Assembly: GCF_044763875.1 (NCBI RefSeq)
Contig: NZ_JBIWGZ010000002.1
Location: 679,657 to 743,656, forward strand
Length of the DNA: 64,000 nt
Direction of reading: 5' to 3'
DNA from: Rummeliibacillus sp044763875
Lineage (GTDB): Bacteria; Bacillota; Bacilli; Bacillales_A; Planococcaceae
A model generated the notes under the pieces. It was not told where the DNA came from and did no database searches. It saw only the letters and a program-made list of their open reading frames with translations. This document shows positions 1-8,525 of this stretch, one piece after another (the first letter of the stretch is position 1; each line of letters starts with the position of its first letter). A program made the translations under genes and the position numbers.

Positions 1-1977
1 TATAGGTGTGTAGTTGCCATTTGCGTCTTTAAATGAGATGGAAACTACTCGTTCACCTACTGGTTTTGATGAATCAAATTCAACTTTCCCTCCAGATACA
101 TGTAGGAATCCGCCGTTTTCTTTTGGATATGATTTCAAGCTGGTTTCAAAGGCTTCTTTTAATTCAGCACCTGTTAATGTCATCGTTGCTAGTGTGTTAC
201 CGAATGGGAGAACGGTGATTACTTCACCCACTGTAATATCACCAGCAGGAATAGCAGATCGAATACCACCACCATTTTGCAGTGCCATTACAATATCTTT
301 ATCATACGTTTTTGCTTTTGCTAGCATACCATCTGTAATGATGTTACCTAGAGCTGTTTCACTATTTCGTACGCTGATGCCATTGCCTTCCGCATTAGCT
401 CTTGGGTTAGTAAGTTCACTTTCTGCTACCGCTTCAATTGACTTACTAGAAATCTCTTTCAGTTTCTCCGAGTAATCTTTCAGCATCGCAGCTGCTTCTG
501 GATCTTCTGGTAAATCAGCTGTCTTGATCAACTTACCATCTGATTTCACGACTTTACCCGCATAATCGAACTCAACATCTACTGTTCCTAAAAAGTCACT
601 ATATTGAAAAGCTTGTACAATGACTGTTGGATCTTTTGCATTATTGTTGGTATCTTTCTCTACGACCACAGGTTTATCCAGTTGTGTATGGCTATGTCCG
701 CCAACGATTAAATCAATACCTTCTACAGATTCAGCTAATGTTAGATCGTTGTCAACTGCTGGGTTATCGTCATAACCAATATGTGTTAAGGCAATAATTT
801 TGTCGACACCTTTGCCTTCAAATGCCTTTACTGCCCTTTTAGCTTCCGCTATATAATTTTCAAAAGCAATGCTTCCAGGACTTGAAATATCTTTCGTCTC
901 AGCTGTTGTTAACCCAAAGATACCTACTTTTTCACCGTTGATTTCTTTAATGATTCCATTGTAGATTTTGCCTTTTGCAGGGTCACTTGAGATTAGATCC
1001 GTGAATAAACCTGTAAAACGTGCATCCGCTGAGAAGTTTACATTGGCGCTAACGAATGGGAAGTTTGCTCCTTTGATGAAATCGGCAAGTGCTTGGTGCC
1101 CTTCTAGACTTGAGCCTAAATCAAACTCATGGTTACCAAAAGTCATCGCATCATAGCCCAATGCGTTCATAAACTTAAGATCTGCTTGTCCTTTAAATTC
1201 ATTGAAGTACAGTGTGCCACTAAATACGTCACCTGCATCTAGTAGCAATGAATTTGGCTTTTCGGCTCTAACATTTTTGATAGCGGTTGTTCTTTTTGCA
1301 ATATTATCCAAGTGAGCATGCGTGTCATTTGTATGCATTACAGATAACGTAAAGTTTTCCTTCTTGCCGTCCACTACTATGATTTCATTGCCTTCAGGTG
1401 TTTTGATAGTACCATTTGCGAGTTGTGAATTTTTGTACCAAAGCTTATTGAATTGGACAACACCCTTATTCAGAGTGGAACCGTTATAGAGTTTATCTTG
1501 ATAAAGTACTAGACCTTTGTTCAATTTAGCACCGTCATACAGTTTACCTTTATAAACAATTTTACCTTTGTTCAAAGATCCACCGTTATATAATTTATCT
1601 TTGTAAACTGCGAGTCCTTTATTGACCTTACCTTTTACATAATACTTCCCTGATTTCGAATCGATACCTGTAAATGCCTTACCATTTACATAATAGATTC
1701 CTTTATATTTACCTGTACTTTTTTTACCATTTATATAATAAATATTACCTTTTATGCCCGTATACAATTTGCCATCTTTGTAAAGTTTGCTATTAAAAGT
1801 TTTAAAACCCTTCACAACTTTACCAGTTGATTTCTCGACAAATTTACTATGTGAAATTTTATAACTCGATGCTGCATCCGCTTCTACTTGTGTAACTCCT
1901 ACAGCGCCTAATACTACTGCACTCCCTAAAATCAGCGATGCCACCGGTTTAACAAATTTCAAATTATACTTTCCCAC
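1..1977 (-). CDS. Secreted bifunctional 5'-nucleotidase / metallophosphatase, partial (C-terminus outside window)
   Basis: Open reading frame that runs off the window edge; about 659 residues are visible. It starts at a GTG at 1977 with AGGAGG eight bases upstream. Residues 1 to about 35 form a Sec signal peptide (hydrophobic core SLILGSAVVLGAVG). Residues about 60-180 hold imitation repeats of the type YKDKLYNGxxLNKG. The metallophosphatase domain follows, with the family motifs HTNDTHAH, LDAGDVFSG and GNHEFD, then GGHSH, and the C-terminal 5'-nucleotidase domain with NGGGIR. The family hydrolyses extracellular nucleotides or cyclic nucleotides to nucleoside and phosphate, binding two metal ions. 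No PhoP box is evident upstream. Function is well supported; the exact substrate is not. Confidence 0.9.
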   Translation of the reverse strand, partial: MGKYNLKFVKPVASLILGSAVVLGAVGVTQVEADAASSYKISHSKFVEKSTGKVVKGFKTFNSKLYKDGKLYTGIKGNIYYINGKKSTGKYKGIYYVNGKAFTGIDSKSGKYYVKGKVNKGLAVYKDKLYNGGSLNKGKIVYKGKLYDGAKLNKGLVLYQDKLYNGSTLNKGVVQFNKLWYKNSQLANGTIKTPEGNEIIVVDGKKENFTLSVMHTNDTHAHLDNIAKRTTAIKNVRAEKPNSLLLDAGDVFSGTLYFNEFKGQADLKFMNALGYDAMTFGNHEFDLGSSLEGHQALADFIKGANFPFVSANVNFSADARFTGLFTDLISSDPAKGKIYNGIIKEINGEKVGIFGLTTAETKDISSPGSIAFENYIAEAKRAVKAFEGKGVDKIIALTHIGYDDNPAVDNDLTLAESVEGIDLIVGGHSHTQLDKPVVVEKDTNNNAKDPTVIVQAFQYSDFLGTVDVEFDYAGKVVKSDGKLIKTADLPEDPEAAAMLKDYSEKLKEISSKSIEAVAESELTNPRANAEGNGISVRNSETALGNIITDGMLAKAKTYDKDIVMALQNGGGIRSAIPAGDITVGEVITVLPFGNTLATMTLTGAELKEAFETSLKSYPKENGGFLHVSGGKVEFDSSKPVGERVVSISFKDANGNYTPI

Positions 1978-2158
1978 TCAACCATCCTCCTAGTTTATCA
2001 GTGAATTGTACGATTACTCTTACAATCTCTAACGTATGCAAGGATCTAGGAAAATATCTATTTTATTCATAAATATATATATTACATTTACAATATTTTT
2101 ATATTGCATAAATAAATAGAGCTGGAATTGCAAAGACTAAATTGTAGAGAATCGTGTA

Positions 2159-2172
2159 GGTGACAGACACCA
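2159..2172. repeat. Degenerate REP-like element
   Basis: GGTGACAGACACCA, a degenerate member of the GGTGACTGGCACC family found repeatedly in this window. It lies just upstream of the DUF3298 gene. Confidence 0.4.
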
Positions 2173-2209
2173 CTTTACAACAAACACCACTTCAATAGGA
2201 GGTAATATA

Positions 2210-2857
2210 ATGAAAATATTTTTGAATTCTGTAGTAATATTCATGGCTTTATTCTTATTATTCTCCCCATCAAGAATTAACGATTCGTCACCGGTCTTAG
2301 TATCTGCATCGACTTCAACAATTCCGAAGATTACTATTAAGAATTATAAAAATAACAAAAACTTTCAGTATGCAGTCATTAGTGGAAAGGAATACGATGC
2401 AGCTAATAATCAAATGTTGAAATATGTAGCAAGTATCTACAAAGCTGATCAAAAATTAAAACTGGAAGATTCTAAATATGCAGCCTATAGCATTAGCAAA
2501 GTGAAGTTCAATCAGGATAATAAAATCAGCATTTCTTACATTAATGCATTTTATCAAGGCGGAGCACATGATGATGTCACAATGACGGTATTCAATTTCT
2601 ATAAAGGTAATAACATTACATTACAAAAAGCATTCAAAAATTCAAAAGCCTATTCCGAAGCAGATAAATATGTAAAAAGTTATGTTCTAAATCATCCTTA
2701 TCAATATCCGTTAGCAAATCGGTATACTAAAATGTATAATCACCAATTCTATTGGACACCAAAAGGTATCAACATTGTATTTGATCCTTATGAATTAGAT
2801 TCTTTTGCAGCAGGTTTTAAATATGTTCCTGTTCCTCAAATATATTTAAAATACTAA
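2210..2857 (+). CDS. Secreted DUF3298 domain protein
   Basis: 215 residues, ATG start preceded by AGGAGG seven bases upstream. Residues 1-30 form a Sec signal peptide. The C-terminal half matches the DUF3298 pattern known from RsiV and related secreted proteins: YQGGAHDDV, then an aspartate/tyrosine-rich FDPYELDSFAAGF segment close to the C-terminus. DUF3298 of RsiV binds lysozyme, but here there is no N-terminal anti-sigma domain or membrane anchor, so this is a free secreted form of unknown role. It lies between two secreted phosphatase genes and may be monocistronic. Confidence 0.7.
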   Translation: MKIFLNSVVIFMALFLLFSPSRINDSSPVLVSASTSTIPKITIKNYKNNKNFQYAVISGKEYDAANNQMLKYVASIYKADQKLKLEDSKYAAYSISKVKFNQDNKISISYINAFYQGGAHDDVTMTVFNFYKGNNITLQKAFKNSKAYSEADKYVKSYVLNHPYQYPLANRYTKMYNHQFYWTPKGINIVFDPYELDSFAAGFKYVPVPQIYLKY

Positions 2858-2992
2858 ATTTGCACATTCTAAATTCCTATATCAGATATCTAAAATAAAA
2901 AAAGAAATGAACTCTGTAGAAAATTCTATAGGGTTCTTTATCGTTTTATAAAATTGCTTGCAACATCCAAATAAACTATTTCTTACACACTT

Positions 2993-3038
2993 TTAACAAT
3001 CTTTAACACCACCTTAATATCCCATTAATAGTTATTAT
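2993..3038 (+). promoter_or_regulatory. PhoP box and -10 element of the PhoX gene
   Basis: Four TTAACA-like repeats: TTAACA at 2993 and 3003, TTAATA at 3014 and 3025, spaced 10, 11 and 11 bp. A TATTAT -10 element lies at 3033-3038. This is the classic arrangement bound by phosphorylated PhoP dimers in Bacillus Pho-regulon promoters. It predicts induction on phosphate starvation. Confidence 0.8.
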
Positions 3039-3085
3039 GTGTAATTGTTAATAGAAGGCTATTAATCTTTTAGGAGGAATATTGA

Positions 3086-5239
3086 ATGATGAATAAGAGA
3101 TTTGTTAAAAAAGGAGCTGCAGCGGCACTAGCACTTGCCATTGCTATTCCAGCTATTACACCTACTCAAGCAGCTGCTAAGGAACAATTGAAGATTGAAT
3201 CTGTTCAGTTCAATGGAATGAAAGCCCCGTCTACTATTGACCAAATGGTAAAAACATACACAACTGCTTCAGTTAATGTTAAATATAATAACGGAAAAGT
3301 AAAAACTTTCCCTCTTTCATATAAACAATTATTTAAATCTGAAGATAAAGTAGCAACTGTAAAAGGTGAAATGATTCCAGCAGGTACACCAATTGATGTG
3401 AACGGTAATCCAATTGTTGATCCAAGTGTTCCTGGTAACAAATACTTTGTTTCCGATGCTCCTGATTCAAACAGCTTATTAAATCCTATTGATGGTAAGC
3501 TTTTCATGGTGACACATTATGAATACCAAACAGTTGATGCTGCTGGTAAATCTGCATATGGTTTAGTTCCAGCTTCTATGTCTTTAACTCAATTAGATCA
3601 AGATAAGAAAACCGGTGAACTTACACCGAAGAAAGTAAGTAAAATTGACTTTTCTTCAGTGAACGGTCTTTGGATTCCATGTAACGGATCATTATCACCA
3701 TGGAATACACATTTAGGTTCAGAAGAATATGAGCCAGATGCACGTCAATATTTAGACGCTACTTCACAAACAAGAAGTCAAGTTGACACATTTGCACAAT
3801 TTTATTTTGGAGATAAAACAAAAGCGAATCCTTATTTCTACGGTTATTCACCTGAAATTAAAGTAAATAGTAAAGGTGAAGCATCTGTTGTAAAGCATTA
3901 CAGCACAGGGCGTTTCTCTCATGAACTCATGAAAGTAATGCCTGATAACAAAACTGTATTTTTCGGTGATGATGGTGCCAATACAGGAATGTTCATGTAT
4001 GTAGCAGATAAAGAAAAAGATTTATCAGCAGGTACATTATATGCAGCTAAATTTAAACAAACTGGTGTTGAAAACGGTGGTTCAGGAGATTTAGAATGGA
4101 TTAATCTTGGACATGCAACAGATAAAGAAGTGAAAGATATTATTGATAGTGGCATTCAATTCAACGATATTTTCGAAACTTCAGATGTTCCTAAAGAAGG
4201 CTTTACAGCTATTAAGCAATATTCATATGGTAAAGTTGAATATCTAAAACTGAAACCTGGTAAAGAAAAAGCAGCAGCTTTCCTTGAAACACGCCGTTAT
4301 GCAGCACTACTTGGTGCAACTACTGAATTCAACAAAATGGAAGGCGTAACGCTGAATGCTAAGGATGGCAAAGTGTATATCGCTATTTCCGATCAAAGTA
4401 AGAGTATGGAAAAGGACACAACAGGAAAAGATCCAGTAGACCATATTCAATTACCAAAAATTAAATCTGGCGTAACCTATCAATTAGACTTGAATAAAGG
4501 TCAAAAAGACAGCAAAGGTGCGGCAATTAATAGTTCATATGTAGCTTCATCTATGTCAGGTCTGGTAGTTGGTGAAGACCTTCCTGCAGCTGATTCATAT
4601 GGTAATACAGCAACTGTGGACAAAGTAGCAAACCCAGATAACTTAAGCTATTCTGAAGCAATGAGAACACTATTTATTGGTGAAGACAGTGGTATGCATA
4701 CGAATAACTATGTATGGGCTTATAATGTAGATACGAAGAAACTGGATCGAGTTTTATCCGCACCAGCAGGAGCCGAATCAACAGGTTTATTCGCAGCAGA
4801 CAATCGCAATGATTTCGCCTATATCCTAAGTAATTTCCAACACCCTGGTGATGAACTCGATACAAAATCCATTACAGCTGTAAACAAAGATGAACTAGAA
4901 AAAGCAATTGATAAACAAATCGGTATCAACAAAACAGGTGGCATTGGTTATATCTCTGGTCTACCTTCTTTGGTGAAAATGCCAGATTTCGCACCACCTA
5001 AAACACCGACAGTTAAAAAAGTAACGCAAAAAACAACATCTGTCACTGGCAAAACAGAAGCCAATGCAACAGTATTCATCTATAACGGCAATAAGTTACT
5101 AGGAAAAACAGTTGCGAATTCAAAAGGCGACTATAAAGTGAAAATCAAAGCTCTAAAGAAAGGCACTACATTAAAAGTAGTTGCTCAAGATCAAGCTGGT
5201 AACAAAAGTAACAGTACTGCCATTAAAGTAAGTAAATAG
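3086..5239 (+). CDS. PhoX-type alkaline phosphatase (DUF839) with C-terminal Ig-like domain
   Basis: 717 residues; start ATG has AGGAGG eight bases upstream. The signal peptide (residues 1-31) is rich in Ala/Leu and ends TQAAA; it has KR and KK pairs but no clear twin-arginine motif, although PhoX enzymes are normally Tat-exported. The DUF839/PhoX domain covers about residues 100-630, with the family hallmarks PCNGSLSPWNTHLGSEE and FIGEDSGMHTNN, the latter near residue 535. The last 75 residues (from TPTVKKV) form a bacterial Ig-like domain of the type often seen in secreted Bacillales proteins. PhoX enzymes are calcium/iron phosphomonoesterases that release phosphate outside the cell. The upstream PhoP box agrees with this. 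Confidence 0.88.
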   Translation: MMNKRFVKKGAAAALALAIAIPAITPTQAAAKEQLKIESVQFNGMKAPSTIDQMVKTYTTASVNVKYNNGKVKTFPLSYKQLFKSEDKVATVKGEMIPAGTPIDVNGNPIVDPSVPGNKYFVSDAPDSNSLLNPIDGKLFMVTHYEYQTVDAAGKSAYGLVPASMSLTQLDQDKKTGELTPKKVSKIDFSSVNGLWIPCNGSLSPWNTHLGSEEYEPDARQYLDATSQTRSQVDTFAQFYFGDKTKANPYFYGYSPEIKVNSKGEASVVKHYSTGRFSHELMKVMPDNKTVFFGDDGANTGMFMYVADKEKDLSAGTLYAAKFKQTGVENGGSGDLEWINLGHATDKEVKDIIDSGIQFNDIFETSDVPKEGFTAIKQYSYGKVEYLKLKPGKEKAAAFLETRRYAALLGATTEFNKMEGVTLNAKDGKVYIAISDQSKSMEKDTTGKDPVDHIQLPKIKSGVTYQLDLNKGQKDSKGAAINSSYVASSMSGLVVGEDLPAADSYGNTATVDKVANPDNLSYSEAMRTLFIGEDSGMHTNNYVWAYNVDTKKLDRVLSAPAGAESTGLFAADNRNDFAYILSNFQHPGDELDTKSITAVNKDELEKAIDKQIGINKTGGIGYISGLPSLVKMPDFAPPKTPTVKKVTQKTTSVTGKTEANATVFIYNGNKLLGKTVANSKGDYKVKIKALKKGTTLKVVAQDQAGNKSNSTAIKVSK

Positions 5240-5250
5240 AATTGAAACTG

Positions 5251-5282
5251 AAAGATGCTACGAAATGATTCGTAGCATCTTT
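5251..5282 (+). terminator. Rho-independent terminator of the PhoX gene
   Basis: A perfect 14-bp stem (5251-5264 with 5269-5282) with an ATGA loop, ending in a short T run. Confidence 0.9.
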
Positions 5283-5363
5283 TCATTTCCTTAATAGACT
5301 CACTTAGGGCTTAAATAATATCGTTTCATGGATTGGTTCAATGATGACTCTTCTTACAAACTA

Positions 5364-5400
5364 AAAACCTTCTAACAGATTTTCTCTATTAGAAGGTTTT
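5364..5400. terminator. Terminator, probably bidirectional
   Basis: AAAACCTTCTAA at 5364-5375 pairs with TTAGAAGGTTTT at 5389-5400. It lies directly after the stop of the minus-strand DUF1643 gene and has A/T tracts on both sides. Confidence 0.85.
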
Positions 5401-5404
5401 TAAT

Positions 5405-5938
5405 TTAAGTTTGAACATTCGTATTCTCTAAATAACTATATTCTTTAAAGTTAATTACCGTTTTTATAGATATCGGATGCATTGGCCAACCGAATTGGTC
5501 TGTATGAAGGTGATACAATTTTTTACCGGTACCCTCTATATATTTTAGAATGGGATAGTTCGCATTGAACCATGTTCCTTCCTCTCCCCATGCGGCGATA
5601 ATCATATCTGTTTCGTCAATAGATTGCTTAACAATTTCTATATTTTGCGGAATTGAACGAACATCCACAGCCAACAGTTTTTTTGGGGTTGGTGTCCGTA
5701 GAGAAAACAGGTTTACGATAACAATCGAACCATACCCATTATAAGAAGCAATTTTAATACATTTATCAGTGGTTTGATCACAATTCTCCAATTCTACTGT
5801 ATTTGGATTCAGCATAATAAACAAACACGCAGGCAAACTCTCATCCCAAGTGCAAATAAGTTTTAATCGATGCTGCTTTGACTCATCAAAGATTACTCTT
5901 ACATTCTCATTAGGTTTCCACGGTCTCATCATCATCAT
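5405..5938 (-). CDS. DUF1643 domain protein
   Basis: About 177 residues. The open frame extends to an ATG at 5950, but the GGAG motif at 5948-5945 lies inside that extension and sits six bases before the ATG at 5938, so the start is placed at the first of four consecutive Met codons. DUF1643 features are clear: FIMLNPNTVE, a conserved DQTTDKC, and VIVNLFSLRTP. The family is cytoplasmic and small, and its biochemical role is unknown. Single gene with its own terminator. Confidence 0.8.
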   Translation of the reverse strand: MMMMRPWKPNENVRVIFDESKQHRLKLICTWDESLPACLFIMLNPNTVELENCDQTTDKCIKIASYNGYGSIVIVNLFSLRTPTPKKLLAVDVRSIPQNIEIVKQSIDETDMIIAAWGEEGTWFNANYPILKYIEGTGKKLYHLHTDQFGWPMHPISIKTVINFKEYSYLENTNVQT

Positions 5939-5950
5939 TAACCACTCCAT

Positions 5951-6279
5951 TTATGCAGTTATTCTAAAATGTTTTTCAATCCCTATATAATATTCCTGAT
6001 ATTTTCCATAAGAGACTTTGTATTTGAAGTATTAATGGACTATAAACGATTAAAGCGAACTAATTGATAGATACGTTAGTTTTACTATTATATTACCGGT
6101 CTCCTCTAACGCTTCACCCCCTACCCCATTCAGCATATTTTTACTATTTTCATATTGGTTTTATTATTATCCAATAATTCAAACTGAAATTCTACAAATA
6201 TTTTTTCTTTTTAAAATATTTATTAATAGAATCAATTTCATGAATTTTGCATTATGAAAACAACCACATGATTAAAACA
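5951..6279. other. Intergenic region without a recognised gene
   Basis: AT-rich DNA between the DUF1643 gene and the terminator of the sigma-54 regulator gene. A short stretch near 6238-6258 resembles the 3' flank of the long repeat at 14080-14105 (TGAATTTTGCATTATGAAA). No coding potential was seen. Confidence 0.5.
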
Positions 6280-6323
6280 AAAAGGACATAGAAGTCCTCT
6301 TTAAAAAACTTCTTCGTCCTTTT
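6280..6323 (-). terminator. Terminator of the sigma-54 regulator gene
   Basis: Minus-strand hairpin: the 16-base arms at 6308-6323 and 6280-6295 pair with two mismatches, followed by a T run on the minus strand. The stop codon touches the first arm. Confidence 0.85.
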
Positions 6324-8100
6324 ATATCAATACATTTAACTGGTGTCCTAAACGTTTTAACTCCATCGTAATATATGATTGGCTATAATCATAGCCTATA
6401 ATCGCATGTACTTCACCTTCATCGGTCATGAGAGGTGCAAAACATGTTTTCCATGATCCATAGCGATCTTCATAAACTGATGTAATCGAAACATTTCCTT
6501 TGAATGCATCATCGGCAGCCTTTATAACTTCCTTTGGAGCTTGGTATTCTTCACCGTTTACCATGACAAAATCGTCACAGGCTGACACATGTATCAAATT
6601 CCCCTCTTGACTTCGCTTGAATACATATACCCAATGAATAACACCTTCCAGTCGTTTTATATCTGAAAGCTTCTTTGTCAATAAATCAGTAGCCTCGCAT
6701 TTCTCATCCTCGATTGCTTGTTGAACAAGCTTTAATGGAATTGTGACAGCTGTTACGATTGCGATAGATCGTAGCCTTTTATCAAGCTCTTCTTCTAGTA
6801 CCGCTCGTTTCGTTTTAACTGGTAATTGTTCTTGCTGCCTTATTTTTTGTAATTTACGACTCATCGTCGGTTGGCTAATACCTAGCATATCAGCTGCTAA
6901 CTTTGGCGATTTATAACGAGCCATTGCCATTTCGATTAACTCTTTCTCTACTAAATCAAATGCATCTTTTAAAGGCAAAACTTGTGAGAAAAAATGATTA
7001 ATTTTAGTCGGTTTCTTTTCTAAATTTAGGATTCCTAAAATTTCTCTACTTGATACAATCTCTGTTTCTGTTAAAACAACTAGACGTTCTATGCTATTTT
7101 CTAATTCACGTACATTCCCTGGCCACTCCTGAGTGCACAGATAATCCACTGCATCATCTGTGAAGACTACATTTAAATCATATTTTCGATTAAATTTAGC
7201 GACAAAAAAATTAATAAAATCTGGTATTTCTTGCACACGATTTCGTAGGGCCGGAATATGAATAGGAACAATATTCAAACGATAATATAAATCTTCCCGA
7301 AACTTCCCTTCTTGTACAAGTTTAGCTAGATTCTGATTGGTTGCTGAAACAATTTGAACATCAATTGGATAAGATTTTTGGCTACCAATTGGCGTCACTG
7401 TACGCTCTTGAAGTACGCGAAGTAACTTTACTTGCATTTGAAGTGGTAGTTCTCCAATTTCATCTAAAAACAGAATCCCCTGATCTGCCTGACGAAATTT
7501 ACCGATACTTCCTCCTTTGGATGCACCTGTATAAGCCCCATCAACATGACCAAATAATTCATTTTCAATTAAATTTTCTGGAATTGCTCCACAGTTAATC
7601 GCAACAAATGGTCCTTTTTTTCGCACACCTGATACATGAATCGTACGAGCAGCCATTTCTTTTCCTACCCCTGACTCTCCTAAAAGCAAAACAGTTACAC
7701 CCGTTTTAGCTGTTTTACACAATTTTCCATATACTTCATACATTTCTGGGCAATTTACGATAAACGGAAATTCAGCTGGAATAGCTTTATATATTGTATT
7801 TTTACTATTAATCTCCACTTTACTGTAAGCATATATCCACTTAGTTTCATATTTAAACACTTTCGTTATGATTTGTAGTCCTGTTCTCGTTTTTTGAAGA
7901 AATGATTGCTTTTCTTTTTCTACTATTAATGAAAAAATTGCTTTCTCAAAAACTCTCTGCTCTAATTCTTGAATGGTATGTAATATTGTTCCCTCATATA
8001 AAAAGCTACTTTGCCCTACCAAAAACTCTTCAATTACGCCAGTACCATCTGCAATCACCACACCATCGAATTGTTGTAATAAAAATTGCTTCCAGTCCAT
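6322..8100 (-). CDS. Sigma-54-dependent transcriptional activator with C-terminal sensor-like domain
   Basis: About 592 residues. The frame opens at a TTG (8121) without a ribosome site; the ATG at 8100 follows a GGAG. An N-terminal PAS-like segment (about 1-100) is followed by an AAA+ sigma-54 interaction domain (about 120-355) with Walker A GESGVGKE, the sigma-54 contact loop GAYTGA (usual form GAFTGA), FLDEIGELP and the NVRELEN region. A Fis-type helix-turn-helix (SPKLAADMLGISQPTMSRKL) follows. Unusually, some 150 residues come after the helix-turn-helix and end in a Cache/PAS-like segment (GSWKTCFAPL, AIIGYDY). It diverges from an operon with a sigma-54 promoter and is almost certainly its activator. 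The inducer is unknown. Confidence 0.9.
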   Translation of the reverse strand: MDWKQFLLQQFDGVVIADGTGVIEEFLVGQSSFLYEGTILHTIQELEQRVFEKAIFSLIVEKEKQSFLQKTRTGLQIITKVFKYETKWIYAYSKVEINSKNTIYKAIPAEFPFIVNCPEMYEVYGKLCKTAKTGVTVLLLGESGVGKEMAARTIHVSGVRKKGPFVAINCGAIPENLIENELFGHVDGAYTGASKGGSIGKFRQADQGILFLDEIGELPLQMQVKLLRVLQERTVTPIGSQKSYPIDVQIVSATNQNLAKLVQEGKFREDLYYRLNIVPIHIPALRNRVQEIPDFINFFVAKFNRKYDLNVVFTDDAVDYLCTQEWPGNVRELENSIERLVVLTETEIVSSREILGILNLEKKPTKINHFFSQVLPLKDAFDLVEKELIEMAMARYKSPKLAADMLGISQPTMSRKLQKIRQQEQLPVKTKRAVLEEELDKRLRSIAIVTAVTIPLKLVQQAIEDEKCEATDLLTKKLSDIKRLEGVIHWVYVFKRSQEGNLIHVSACDDFVMVNGEEYQAPKEVIKAADDAFKGNVSITSVYEDRYGSWKTCFAPLMTDEGEVHAIIGYDYSQSYITMELKRLGHQLNVLI

Positions 8101-8195
8101 TATTCCATTCACTCCGCTCAATTTCAGATTTGAATAACGCTTTCAAAATCGAATAGTAAAAAGTTTCGAATTGTTGTAAAAATCAGAATTTTAAG

Positions 8196-8212
8196 TTGGC
8201 ATGCTTCTTGCT
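8196..8212 (+). promoter_or_regulatory. Sigma-54 (-24/-12) promoter of the N-demethylase operon
   Basis: TTGGCATGCTTCTTGCT matches the sigma-54 consensus, with the invariant GG (8198-8199) and GC (8210-8211) separated by exactly 10 bases. It lies 50 bp upstream of the first gene and beside a divergent sigma-54 activator gene. AT-rich DNA at 8135-8190 probably holds the activator site, but no convincing palindrome was resolved. Confidence 0.92.
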
Positions 8213-8261
8213 TTTATATAAAGTAACCGTAAAAAATCTTAACATGAGGAGGTGATTGAAT

Positions 8262-8465
8262 ATGACAGAATACACAAACAAAGCTTCTGTAAATCCCTTA
8301 ACGCTCTCTCTACAAGATCGACTAACAGCTGAACTAGAACAAAAAATCAATGAATTTGAAAAAGAAGAATCGCAAAATAGTGGTCATTTTCGCCTTATTG
8401 ATACGGTTGATGTGTTAACCTGTATGGCTCTTGTAGCACTTTTCTTCATTATAACAGTAATTTAA
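8262..8465 (+). CDS. 67-residue single-transmembrane microprotein
   Basis: Starts at ATG 8262, nine bases after AGGAGG; a TTG six bases upstream is too close to that site. The polar N-terminal part (about residues 1-45, with many Glu/Lys/Gln) is probably amphipathic or coiled, followed by one hydrophobic helix (VLTCMALVALFFIITVI) that reaches the C-terminus. It is first in the sigma-54-driven operon, about 60 bp ahead of the transporter gene. I do not recognise a family. Position and topology suggest a small transporter partner, as found with several secondary transporters, but this is inference. Confidence 0.7.
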   Translation: MTEYTNKASVNPLTLSLQDRLTAELEQKINEFEKEESQNSGHFRLIDTVDVLTCMALVALFFIITVI

Positions 8466-8525
8466 GGATAAATTATCTAAAAGCACATGCAAATAACATT
8501 GAAAAAGCACAAAGGAGGTCAGTCT

